From: Microplitis mediator
Lineage: Eukaryota; Arthropoda; Insecta; Hymenoptera; Braconidae
Direction: 5' to 3'
Length of the DNA: 64,000 nucleotides
Assembly (NCBI RefSeq): GCF_029852145.1
Contig: NC_079974.1
Coordinates: 12,463,041-12,527,040, forward strand
The translations under genes were made by a program, and so were the position numbers. The notes below the pieces were generated by a model that worked only from the letters and a program-made list of their open reading frames with translations, did not search any database and was not told the origin of the DNA. The number at the start of each line of letters is the position of its first letter. Position 1 is the first letter of the stretch. Below are positions 33,365-43,266 of this stretch, piece by piece.

Positions 33365-33775
33365 CAGTAGGGTGGGCCAAAAAAAGTGACTATTTTGTTT
33401 TTCTTTGGTGACAGTGAAAATATTATTTGAGATGATGAAAAAAAAATTCTATTAAAATTTGAACTCTTAATATTAATATTAAGAGGTGCCTATTTGCAAT
33501 TCTTCATTTCCCATTTAAATAACATCTTTTCACTTTTCCAGCAAAACTATCAGACTTATCAAAAAATGTCATAGGACCTTATTTGTAGACAATTTTATTC
33601 CCTACAAACTAGTTAGAATAAAGTTCATTCAAATTCCGCATTGTTTTCTAGTTATTTTCATTTTAATCTTAAGTTCTCAGAATAGAGTAGAAGACTATTA
33701 TTTTTACGAGCTTGGCATTAAAATGAAAATAACTAGAAAACAATGCGGTATTTTCAAGAACTTCATTGAAAATAA
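33365..33775. mobile_element. Truncated, decayed palindromic MITE
   Basis: The start GGGTGGGCCAAAAAAAGTGACTATTTTG and internal ACTTTTCCAGCAAAACTATCAGACTTAT resemble the arms of elements B-D with many changes. The tip region CTTAAGTTCTCAGAATAG...GAGCTTGGCATTAAAATG is present. Most of the second arm is lost. Confidence 0.5.
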
Positions 33776-34240
33776 TTTTGATACATCTATATCGTAATGC
33801 ATAAATATTTTTGAAAATTATTACACTTTTATTTTTTGAAATTGTTATTTGTGTCACTTGTCGATTGACAAAATTGATAGAATTTTATTAAACTGTTTAA
33901 GGAATTTAAGCGTTTTATAATATACATGTTTCTTAGATTAACCGTTTTTTCTGAAAAAGTGTTTAATTCCGGAATATTTGTTTCAATTTAAAACACTCGA
34001 TGTTTTTTTAAACGTTTAATGTAACAGTAAGCGCTTTATAATGAAACAGGTAGAAGTGTTTTTTTCTTTAAACGGATAAAACGTTTTCGGATTAAACACT
34101 TAAGTGTGTTACGCGAACCTTTAAAACACTTGTAATGATTTATGCGATTGTTTAAACGTTTATACCGTTTTACTTCTAAGCGCTTAAGTTGCAGAAAACA
34201 CTAACTTGTTTTATTTTAACACACTGAGTTAAACACTTGG
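33776..34240. repeat. Low-complexity AACACTT/AAGTGTTT tract
   Basis: Many variants of AAACACTT, AAACGTTTA and AGCGCTT recur on both strands over about 350 bp. No gene. Confidence 0.5.
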
Positions 34241-34264
34241 ATTTGCAGTGTATATACATATTAC

Positions 34265-34450
34265 GTGCTGTACTTTCGTTGTGGAAAAAAGAAATTTTTT
34301 GCAAAAGACAGGTTACACGTAAGATACAATCACTTCCGAGATATTTTACTTTTATCTGGAGCCACAAAAAATCAACGAGGGATCAAAAGAAAAATCACCG
34401 AAGAATTTTTACCTTTGCGAATAGGAACTATTAATGAATTATTTCACATT
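34265..34450 (+). CDS. Exon-like frame of unknown gene
   Basis: An open frame of about 62 codons reads through DRLHVRYNHFRDILLLSGAT and KITEEFLPLRIGTINELFH and ends at a GTATGG donor-like site near 34451. It has the composition of genuine coding sequence. No family is recognised and the rest of the gene is not visible, perhaps cut by the fold-back element 315 bp downstream. Confidence 0.3.
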
Positions 34451-34757
34451 GGTATGGTTTTTTTTTTCTTTATTTTTTTATTGTATTTGTTGGATTCTCT
34501 GTACAAAAACCAATCTTTATTCTTATATATTGTGACATTTTAAATTTCACTTTCTAATTCGACGCCGACACGTGGTCATTTATTTGTTAATCCGTACATT
34601 GTTATTATTAAATAATGTAATGATACGTATTTTGACAGTTGCCGTATATTGACTTGGCCGATCACGAGTTCGAATAACTATTTGGAGCAACTTTTCCCGC
34701 GTATGTTAATTTTTTTGTTCAGTTGGCAGCTTGGTACGAGAAGGATCCGAGACTCGA

Positions 34758-34765
34758 GATATTTG
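34758..34765 (+). repeat. Left target-site duplication GATATTTG
   Basis: Exact 8-bp match to 39731-39738, directly flanking the fold-back element. Confidence 0.9.
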
Positions 34766-34859
34766 GGGTGCCACGACTTGTGCCGAACGGAGGTTACGTA
34801 GAAACGCACACTTGCCACAAAAGTAATAGTGTGTAGTGACCCGTATGAATAAACGAAGG

Positions 34860-35200
34860 ACCGACGAAAGTTAGGTTCCAATAAACGTAGGAATGAATAA
34901 ACGCGGGTAACGTATAACGAGCGGTTAGTATAAACGGAGGAACGAATAACGTGAGATGTGTACAATGAGCGGAACGGTTAATGTGAGGTTTGTAGAAACG
35001 GAGGAATGGATAATGAAACGTTTGTATAAACGTAAGAACGGAAAACGAAACATTTGTATAAACGTAGGAACGGACAATGATACGTTTGAATAAACGCGGG
35101 TAACGTATAACGAGAGGTTAGTATAAACGGAGGAACGAATAACGTGAGATGTGTACAATGAGCGGAACGGTAAACGTGAGGTTTGTACAAAGTGACATGT
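34860..35200 (+). repeat. Degenerate ~30-bp minisatellite in left arm
   Basis: Units like GTATAAACGNAGGAACGRATAACG repeat about ten times. A longer stretch of ~85 bp (34898-34983) is repeated at 35096-35181. Frames read through it give repetitive peptides and are not genes. Confidence 0.75.
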
Positions 35201-35634
35201 GTATAAAATATTATTTGACAATACCGACCGTTAAATTGACTGAATTCAGTTGATGTAGTAGATTCCCATGATAATAAAAAATTATGGAACTCGTTCTTAA
35301 GGATTTTAATAATCTAATAGGACATGTATTATTTTTTGGTTTAAATTAAAAATTTATAAATTTATTTATTGTTCAAATGATGGTGATTTAATTTTGTAAA
35401 TATTTAAATTTTATTGATGAGGCTTAAAGTTAAAAAAAATTATATTTAATATTAATTAAATAACAAAGTATTGACCGTAGAAATTATTATGAAAAATTAG
35501 ACTCAATATAAAAACTAATTTATGTAATAGTAAAATAATCTAGGATGAAAAACTTGAAAACAATTTTTTTTTTTTTTTTAAGGAAAATAATTGATTTATT
35601 TTTTCATATATTGATATAAAATTAAAAGTATAAT

Positions 35635-36113
35635 TTATTCATTTTCAATAATTAAATTTAATTCTTGGAAGACTTCCATCCTAAGGTACTCCTCCATTGG
35701 TCGAAGAATGATACCTGCAACAGTTTGTAAAATTTTAATTGACATTCTTAATATTTGTAATTTAAAATTATATCGTTTTATTAATGTCATTAACGACATA
35801 ATATTTATTGATTATTTAGTGAAGATTTACCTTCTATTTCGGAAATTTCTTCCTCGTCGTCTGTTCTACCGTCCATATCATTCAAATTTTCTTGTAGATA
35901 TGTTGGTGTTAGAAAATAACTAGCATAAGCTAGGAAATTCGGTATATCTAAAATGTTGCTATCATATAGTAGCCAAGCATTTTTAATCGCTTCATCTCTT
36001 TTTAAGCTCTCGCTCCGGGGATGACGTATAACTGGTTCACCACTCAATAATGATAGGAGCTCTAGGTGAGTTACAGCCTGTAAATCTCTCAACTTCTCTG
36101 CAACTACAAACAT
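35635..36113 (-). CDS. Small two-exon gene, left-arm copy
   Basis: Mirror image of the gene at 38384-38862, with the same ATG, the same GT-AG intron of 116 bp (35715-35830) and the same stop. See that entry for the protein. The two arms appear identical across this gene, which implies either recent duplication or gene conversion between arms. Confidence 0.55.
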
Positions 36114-36121
36114 TTTTTATT

Positions 36122-36718
36122 TCATATTTTTATTTTTTATTTTAAATGTAAAATTTTCTTTCTTTTAAGTAATCAATCAGTTGAAAAATATAATATCAAA
36201 AAAAAAAATTACAATTGATATTTTATTTTTCAAATTATTAAAATTTCTATAACTCGGAAACTATGGACTTTAACGACTTGACTCATAAGACTTTTTTTTA
36301 AGAGAATAAAATTTCCTATAAAATTTCTATTTACATTTTTAGTGTACTTTCATTGGTTTACGTTCTGGAAGCCAATAAAGGTCAATTTCATAAGAAAAGA
36401 GACTTCCACAACGGACACAAATGAAACAGCTGGAATTACAGCTAAGTAACTATGGGCACTTTTGAAGAACACAAAATGCCCTACGATTTGCGTCCAAAAC
36501 CGCGTCGATATCATAAAACGCAGCTGAGTATTAGAAAGTTAAAAAAAAAGTAATTTAATTTACGTGTAATTTTAATGGGAAATCTTTGAAATCAAATGGT
36601 AAGTACATAGGATTGGAATTAAGAGCTCAAACTTGGCAGGAATTTTCGTTTCAGCATAAAAAACAATATTTTGCTTGATGAGCAACAAAAAAAATACTTT
36701 CGCCGGAAACGAAGCACC

Positions 36719-36721
<3 letters not shown>
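36122..36721 (+). mobile_element. Half-copy of a TAGGGTGCTTCG palindromic element, left arm
   Basis: The stretch ends GGAAACGAAGCACCCTA, the same terminus as element A. It carries the same phrases, such as GAATTAAGAGCTCAAACTTGGCA and AGAATAAAATTTCCTA. Its mirror copy runs from 37775 to about 38374. Confidence 0.5.

Positions 36722-36789
<68 letters not shown>
36722..36789. repeat. (AT)n microsatellite, left of centre
   Basis: About 68 bp of TA between the half-element and the central MITE. Confidence 0.95.
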
Positions 36790-36792
<3 letters not shown>

Positions 36793-37700
36793 GGTGTTTC
36801 ATATTTAGGCGATATTTTTTTTCTGTCCTACCTGAAAATCTAACAATTTATAGAACAAAAAAAATATTCCCGCTTGAAAAAAAATTCTAAGTCAATTAGG
36901 GGCTTAACGCACCGAAAAATTCGATTTCCCATTTAAATAACATGGGAACAAAAATTTTTTTTAGTTTAGAATTTTTTACCTCGGCAATGGCTCATTGTAA
37001 GAATAAGCCCAGCATACATTTTTGTAGGGAATATAACGCTCTCCAAAAAAAGTCTCTTATCATTTTTTGATAAATCCATCTGTTCAAAAGTTTTTGGACC
37101 TCGAAGTCAAGTTAGAGTAAATTTTGAAATCTTTTTACTTTTCCGGCGAAATCATCGGACTTATCATAAAATGCCAAGCTCCTAAAAAAATAGTGTTCTG
37201 ATATACTTTAAGAGCTTGGCATTAAAATAGAAATAACTAGAAAACAATGCAGAATTTAAAAAAACTTTATCAGAGATAATTTGTAGGAAATAAAATTGTC
37301 TACAAAAAAGAATCCATGGCATTTTATGATAAGTCCGATGATTTCGCCGGAAAAGTAAAAAGATTTCAAAATTCACTCTAACTTGACTTCGAGGTCCAAA
37401 AACTTTTGAACAGATGGATTTATCAAAAAATGATAAGAGACTTTTTTTGGAGAGCGTTATATTCCCTACAAAAATGTATGCTGGGCTTATTCTTACAATG
37501 AGCCATTGCCGAGGTAAAAAATTCCAAACTAAAAAAAATTTTTGTTCCCATGTTATTTAAATGGGAAATCGAATTTTTCGGTGCGTTAAGCCCCTAATTG
37601 ACTTAGAATTTTTTTTCAAGCGGGAATATTTTTTTTGTTCTATAAATTGTTAGATTTTCAGGTAGGACAGAAAAAAAATATCGCCTAAATATGAAACACC

Positions 37701-37703
<3 letters not shown>
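36790..37703. mobile_element. Central palindromic MITE inside the fold-back element
   Basis: Ends are TAGGGTGTTTCATATTTAGGCG and its reverse complement, with TA borders. Arms of about 380 bp flank a 140-bp loop (37173-37315) that has its own GCCAAGCTC/GAGCTTGGC hairpin. CTTTTCCGGCGAAATCATCG links it to elements B-D. Its axis coincides with the axis of the whole fold-back element. Confidence 0.82.

Positions 37704-37774
<71 letters not shown>
37704..37774. repeat. (AT)n microsatellite, right of centre
   Basis: About 70 bp of TA, the mirror of 36722-36789. Confidence 0.95.
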
Positions 37775-37778
<4 letters not shown>

Positions 37779-38383
37779 GGTGCTTCGTTTCCGGCGAAAG
37801 TATTTTTTTTGTTGCTCATCAAGCAAAATATTGTTTTTTATGCTGAAACGAAAATTCCTGCCAAGTTTGAGCTCTTAATTCCAATCCTATGTACTTACCA
37901 TTTGATTTCAAAGATTTCCCATTAAAATTACACGTAAATTAAATTACTTTTTTTTTAACTTTCTAATACTCAGCTGCGTTTTATGATATCGACGCGGTTT
38001 TGGACGCAAATCGTAGGGCATTTTGTGTTCTTCAAAAGTGCCCATAGTTACTTAGCTGTAATTCCAGCTGTTTCATTTGTGTCCGTTGTGGAAGTCTCTT
38101 TTCTTATGAAATTGACCTTTATTGGCTTCCAGAACGTAAACCAATGAAAGTACACTAAAAATGTAAATAGAAATTTTATAGGAAATTTTATTCTCTTAAA
38201 AAAAAGTCTTATGAGTCAAGTCGTTAAAGTCCATAGTTTCCGAGTTATAGAAATTTTAATAATTTGAAAAATAAAATATCAATTGTAATTTTTTTTTTTG
38301 ATATTATATTTTTCAACTGATTGATTACTTAAAAGAAAGAAAATTTTACATTTAAAATAAAAAATAAAAATATGAAATAAAAA

Positions 38384-38862
38384 ATGTTTGTAGTTGCAGA
38401 GAAGTTGAGAGATTTACAGGCTGTAACTCACCTAGAGCTCCTATCATTATTGAGTGGTGAACCAGTTATACGTCATCCCCGGAGCGAGAGCTTAAAAAGA
38501 GATGAAGCGATTAAAAATGCTTGGCTACTATATGATAGCAACATTTTAGATATACCGAATTTCCTAGCTTATGCTAGTTATTTTCTAACACCAACATATC
38601 TACAAGAAAATTTGAATGATATGGACGGTAGAACAGACGACGAGGAAGAAATTTCCGAAATAGAAGGTAAATCTTCACTAAATAATCAATAAATATTATG
38701 TCGTTAATGACATTAATAAAACGATATAATTTTAAATTACAAATATTAAGAATGTCAATTAAAATTTTACAAACTGTTGCAGGTATCATTCTTCGACCAA
38801 TGGAGGAGTACCTTAGGATGGAAGTCTTCCAAGAATTAAATTTAATTATTGAAAATGAATAA
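38384..38862 (+). CDS. Small two-exon gene, right-arm copy, unknown family
   Basis: ATG at 38384 opens a 102-codon frame ending in the intron. A better model splices at GAAG|GTAAAT (donor at 38667) to TGTTGCAG|GTATC (acceptor ending at 38782), keeping frame and giving a product of 120 aa that stops at TAA 38860-38862. The protein is predicted soluble, with a helical N-terminal part (LRDLQAVTHLELLSLLSG), an acidic linker (DDEEEISEIE) and a C-terminal PMEEYLRMEVFQELNL. The ATG overlaps a TTGCAG acceptor-like site at 38392-38397, so this may be internal exons of a longer captured gene. No family recognised. The mirror copy lies at 35635-36113. Confidence 0.6.
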
Positions 38863-39295
38863 ATTATACTTTTAATTTTATATCAATATATGAAAAAATA
38901 AATCAATTATTTTCCTTAAAAAAAAAAAAAAATTGTTTTCAAGTTTTTCATCCTAGATTATTTTACTATTACATAAATTAGTTTTTATATTGAGTCTAAT
39001 TTTTCATAATAATTTCTACGGTCAATACTTTGTTATTTAATTAATATTAAATATAATTTTTTTTAACTTTAAGCCTCATCAATAAAATTTAAATATTTAC
39101 AAAATTAAATCACCATCATTTGAACAATAAATAAATTTATAAATTTTTAATTTAAACCAAAAAATAATACATGTCCTATTAGATTATTAAAATCCTTAAG
39201 AACGAGTTCCATAATTTTTTATTATCATGGGAATCTACTACATCAACTGAATTCAGTCAATTTAACGGTCGGTATTGTCAAATAATATTTTATAC

Positions 39296-39636
39296 ACATG
39301 TCACTTTGTACAAACCTCACGTTTACCGTTCCGCTCATTGTACACATCTCACGTTATTCGTTCCTCCGTTTATACTAACCTCTCGTTATACGTTACCCGC
39401 GTTTATTCAAACGTATCATTGTCCGTTCCTACGTTTATACAAATGTTTCGTTTTCCGTTCTTACGTTTATACAAACGTTTCATTATCCATTCCTCCGTTT
39501 CTACAAACCTCACATTAACCGTTCCGCTCATTGTACACATCTCACGTTATTCGTTCCTCCGTTTATACTAACCGCTCGTTATACGTTACCCGCGTTTATT
39601 CATTCCTACGTTTATTCGAACCTAACTTTCGTCGGT
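39296..39636 (-). repeat. Degenerate ~30-bp minisatellite in right arm
   Basis: Mirror copy of the left-arm array, in opposite orientation. Confidence 0.75.
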
Positions 39637-39730
39637 CCTTCGTTTATTCATACGGGTCACTACACACTATTACTTTTGTGGCAAGTGTGCGTTTCTACGT
39701 AACCTCCGTTCGGCACAAGTCGTGGCACCC

Positions 39731-39738
39731 GATATTTG
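39731..39738 (+). repeat. Right target-site duplication GATATTTG
   Basis: Exact copy of the 8 bp at 34758-34765. Confidence 0.9.
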
Positions 39739-39808
39739 ATAATAATAATCATAGTAATAAGTTCGTTAGTAATTAAGTTAGCTTAAGTTGGTATCGTGGC
39801 AATTTGAG

Positions 39809-39826
39809 AAATAGGCCTTTTCATCA
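39809..39826 (+). repeat. Left 18-nt inverted repeat around the THAP region
   Basis: AAATAGGCCTTTTCATCA is the exact reverse complement of 42676-42693. Both are followed, going inward, by a GCCATnTT-like patch and CGTACTGTTTT. Confidence 0.6.
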
Positions 39827-39899
39827 TATGACGAGCGCAAGCGTAGCCGCCATGTTGAAACGGTGGTAATTCAAAACATTCGTACTGTTTTAATCAACA

Positions 39900-40542
39900 A
39901 TGGCTGGGCAAGGACTATTATCTCCACAAACAAATAAATTATTTGAAAAAATCATTGATGGTGATTTACTTATGTATGATTCAGTTGAAGCTCATAACTG
40001 TGAACAATTAAAAAGGGCTAAAATGTCATGGGCGTCAGCAAAAAGGGAAAAAAAGTGAGCTGATTGAAAGGTTGGGCATTGACATTTGTTTACTATCTAA
40101 AAACATAAAAAACAATTAATATTTACAATTTTATTCTTATGAATAATGTCAATTAATTTGTAATAATCGAAAATATATTTTAGTTAACATGAGTATTACT
40201 TTCGGAAGTAATTAAAAAATTAAGTCATTCATATTTTGAGGCTATTATATACATGACATTATTAATTAGACTAATGTAAATACTGAATTGAATATGTTTA
40301 GTCAATTTTTATCAAAAATAAAGTGTTTAATACGACATAATATATAAAAAATTTACAGAGTCAGAAATGCAATTAGGAATAATGTACCAGTGGACCAAAC
40401 AGTTGACAAAGGAAAATGGCTAAATATTTTAAATACACCCAATCAAAGTCCAATCGTCTATAAGAAAAAAGAAAATTTTTCATTAAGAATAATACATTAT
40501 TATAATTTTTTATTATTCACACTGTACCTGCGCATCTGTTAG
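39900..40542 (+). CDS. Two-exon gene of unknown family
   Basis: ATG at 39900 starts a frame (MAGQGLLSPQTNKLFEK) of 51 codons ending at donor AAA|GTGAGC (40055). An acceptor TTTACAG at 40352-40358 restores the frame (phase 2) into VRNAIRNNVPVDQTVDKGKW and further to TAG at 40540-40542, for 112 aa if no more exons exist. The last ~20 codons look non-coding, so the true end may differ. A GCCGCCATGTTG patch (YY1-like) precedes the ATG. Basic residues cluster at the junction. Family unknown. It may be an accessory gene of a THAP-containing transposon. Confidence 0.42.
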
Positions 40543-40705
40543 AATATCATTTATTTTCCTATATTCTGATCCGTCTGCTTTTTCCATATCAACTCTCATG
40601 TATTTTTCAGATAAGCTGGTTCTTGTTTTGAGCGACTATAGACAGGTTTAAGGTTATAACTCCGAAAATTATTCATATTTCTGTGTAATTTATTTTATAC
40701 CTTAC

Positions 40706-41077
40706 CTTATTGATTGATTTATCAATATGTTGAAATTCTTGATAGCTTAAAGGATCAGGGTTTTCTTCAGTTGGACCACTTTCTCCAAGAAAATGTAGTG
40801 AGCAAATATAAGTATCCTTGGTAACATCACCAATAGATCTAAAACCTCGGTCACTTCTGCCACATTTTTTCACCCATAATTCACATCTCGCACATTTTGC
40901 ACATGCTTTAATATGTAATTTGTTTGATGTTTTGATTATTTTCTTGCGATATTCAAGACAAGGCTTTAGAAAATTTATAAAATAGTATGTACTGGTTTTG
41001 AATGATTTGTATCGTCTATCACTTTTACATACTCCATAACAACACCGTTTTGTTGTTCCTTTTCGTATAGATAACAT
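40706..41077 (-). CDS. THAP-type zinc-finger exon
   Basis: From ATG at 41077 a 124-codon open exon runs to a strong donor AAG|GTAAGG at 40705. The product has a C2CH-like pattern: CCYGVCKSD, then CARCELWVKKCGR, then YICSLHF, followed by GPTEENPDPL. The last motifs are typical of THAP domains fused to transposases or of arthropod THAP proteins. Between CKSD and CARC there is a longer linker than usual, with several Cys and Lys. THAP domains bind DNA, often transposon ends. A possible next exon lies at 40517-40598 on the same strand (EKADGSEYRKINDIL) with its own GTACAG donor. The upstream frame from 41134 begins in a repeat end, so I use 41077. Confidence 0.6.
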
Positions 41078-41120
41078 GATTATAATGGAGTATAAAAATT
41101 TTTTTCGGTTATTTTGACTT

Positions 41121-42516
41121 CCCAGTGAACACATGACCTTATTTTGACGTCATACGTAGGTCATAGCAATGTCACGACTTCTGATGTAAATTTGATGTCA
41201 ATCTGACGTTCTATATGACTTTAATATGGTGTAAAGCTTGTGACATCATATTGATGTAAGCATGACTCTTGTACGATGTCACAGTTATGACTTATGTATT
41301 ACGTACGTTTGACATAGAATCTACATCACATTGCTATGTAGTAATAAAGTCATTATCCGTATATCATAATGACGTAATTTTAAAATCATACATTTATGTC
41401 AGTAGCAAAGTCATGGTTATACGTAATGTGGACGTCACTCTTAAATCATATCTTTACATCAGTGACAAGTCAGTATTTTACGCAATGCTGATGTAATGTC
41501 CGAGTCATAGTTTTTTATCATCTATTTATTGAAATAAAACAATCATAGAATGAATTTTCAAATATGTGTAAATGTGTAAAAATAACAACTAAACGTCGAA
41601 CATATTTGGGGTCAAAGTAATCGATCAACTCGATAATAGATCATTCAGACGTTTTAGATTAAAACATTAGCGTGAGCATAAAAAAATTAACTTTATTTGT
41701 TTAAATGATATATCGAAAATATCATTCAGGATGACAAAGAAAATGTAACAACAGTTTGAACTCTTTTGCTATTATGATTTTAAAGTTTAGTATCACAATT
41801 TTTCAATCGATTGAATTTCATACGATTTTGTGAAATTATTTAATGTTTCGCAAAATTTTATATAAGATTTTTTAAATTTCACATCACAACAAAAAATTTA
41901 AAAATTTGATGAAACTTAATGAAATTTTATACAATTATCATCGAGGTCGACAAATATTGCTTCTATAAAATTTCATATAAGTTCATGGAGTTTTTTAAAT
42001 TTTGTAAAAATCCATCACGAAAACTTATTAACTCTGTCTTTTCCGGCATTTCACTCTAAATACATCAATTAAGCACGAGATCTGAACTCTCGTGATGTGG
42101 ACCAGTGAGCAACGTTCAGGACTACCAGCCAAGAGGAGCCGTGTTCGAACCCAGCAGACGCCCAGGATTTTTTCATCATTTAACGTTATCTAATCTTGTT
42201 TCAGAATTCACAATGCATTCGCGCAGTAATAATCAAATCAAAAATTCGGTATTTCATTTTATTTTTTTATTTTTCAAAATATTTTTTCCGAATTGATAAT
42301 TTTGACATCACCCATATGTCATATTGACGTCATAGAAGGTCACACAGACATCACATTTACATCATGCATACGTCATTAGTTTTACATCATAATCTTACGT
42401 AAAAAAGTGGGAAATAATGAGTCACACCTGACTCATTCGTGACTTATATCTTACGTAAATGATGACATAGCGTAACGTCACTCTGACGTCAAATTTACGT
42501 CAATGTGTTTACTGGG
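41121..42516. mobile_element. Element with CCCAGTRAACAC ends packed with TGACGTCA-like motifs
   Basis: The left end CCCAGTGAACACATGAC and the reverse complement of the right end CCCAGTAAACACATTGAC match. The outer ~390 bp on the left and ~220 bp on the right contain more than twenty variants of TGACGTCA, TGATGTAA and TGACATCA. The middle is AT-rich with a tRNA-like patch (42097-42165). No transposase is present. No clear target duplication. Confidence 0.65.
42097..42165 (+). tRNA. tRNA-like segment inside the TGACGTCA element
   Basis: Contains GGACCAGTGAGC resembling an A box and GTGTTCGAACCC matching a B box 35-40 nt later. Arms pair poorly. Likely a tRNA-derived SINE head or pseudogene. 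Confidence 0.25.
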
Positions 42517-42655
42517 TTACTACTTTTTTTTTTTTTCACTTTTTTTACAATTAATTAACTTTAATTTATATTTTAATTTTTAATACACGAATAGCGCGCA
42601 CTTAAGCATGGTTATTTACAAAAAACAGTACGAAAAAGATGGCTGACACTGACGC

Positions 42656-43024
42656 ATGCACACAAAAAATTTTTGTGATGAAAAGGCCTATTTAGGTACT
42701 CGTTTGCTGGTCACCAGAGCCCAAGAGGATTCGCTGCTACGATCCACATGCCCGACCCGACGACAACGGCCGACAATACCCGAAGTACGGAGAGTATATA
42801 ATTCCGCCAGCGGAAAGTTTTGGAAGTTGACATCGTCTAGCGAATTAGCCTGTATGACGACTAACACACCCGAACGAACGGGCCAATGTCCACGAACAGT
42901 CGTAACAAAGATTTGTACGACATATAGTATACATGCACAACTGATTTATTATTGGAAACTGAACCGACGTCGAGGGATTCGGGGAGCAATTGCCCGCGCC
43001 ACGCATAACCGAGCTCTGCGTTAG
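42656..43024 (+). other. GC-richer open frame, probably not a gene
   Basis: A 122-codon frame rich in Arg and Thr lies in a local GC-rich patch. No domain, no repeat and no signal peptide are visible. The patch may be the promoter or first exon of an unidentified gene, since a good donor GTGAGTGAC lies at about 43252. Confidence 0.2.
42676..42693 (-). repeat. Right 18-nt inverted repeat around the THAP region
   Basis: TGATGAAAAGGCCTATTT, reverse complement of 39809-39826. Together they could be the ends of a 2.9-kb THAP transposon, or shared promoter sequence. Confidence 0.55.
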
Positions 43025-43266
43025 GAGCGATCAAAGCGCCGCCAACTGGGGAAGCCCTGAACTACGATCTACCAGGAGGGAAAAAGAACGACCGACGCCA
43101 TTCTGGATCGTACCTTGTTGTCACGTACACGTGTTAACTTATTAAAAATTGAAATTTCGTTCTTGTGCTCAGTCGAATAAAAGTTAATTCAAATACGATT
43201 ACGACGAATTGTGCCGAGATTCTGGTGGTTATCTTTTTGATTTAGTCGTCCGTGAGTGACGCAATT

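Larger units (their letters stand above)
34766..39730. mobile_element. 4,965-bp fold-back (Mutator-like?) element
   Basis: The whole segment is a palindrome about position 37248. It starts GGGTGCCACGACTTGTGCCG and ends with the reverse complement, and is flanked by the identical 8-bp repeat GATATTTG. The outer arms (34766-36721 and 37775-39730) are almost identical. I saw only isolated differences, such as near 34886 against 39611. Each arm carries a minisatellite, a small spliced gene and a half-copy of a TAGGGTGCTTCG element. The centre holds AT repeats and a complete palindromic MITE. GGG-starting long inverted repeats with 8-bp duplication fit Mutator-like or fold-back elements best. hAT and P also make 8-bp duplications but have different ends. 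Confidence 0.88.

Noticed and set aside
34678..35221. Overlapping minus-strand frames rich in Tyr, Ser and Val
   Set aside because: They read through a minisatellite in several frames at once, so they reflect the DNA repeat.
34766..39730. Assembly artefact as explanation of the 5-kb palindrome
   Set aside because: The exact 8-bp duplication outside both ends, and a few differences between arms, argue for a real insertion. Long reads would still be needed to settle it.
42656..43024. 122-codon frame as a real protein-coding gene
   Set aside because: No domain, no clear start context and a composition expected from GC-rich non-coding sequence. Listed only as an uncertain region.
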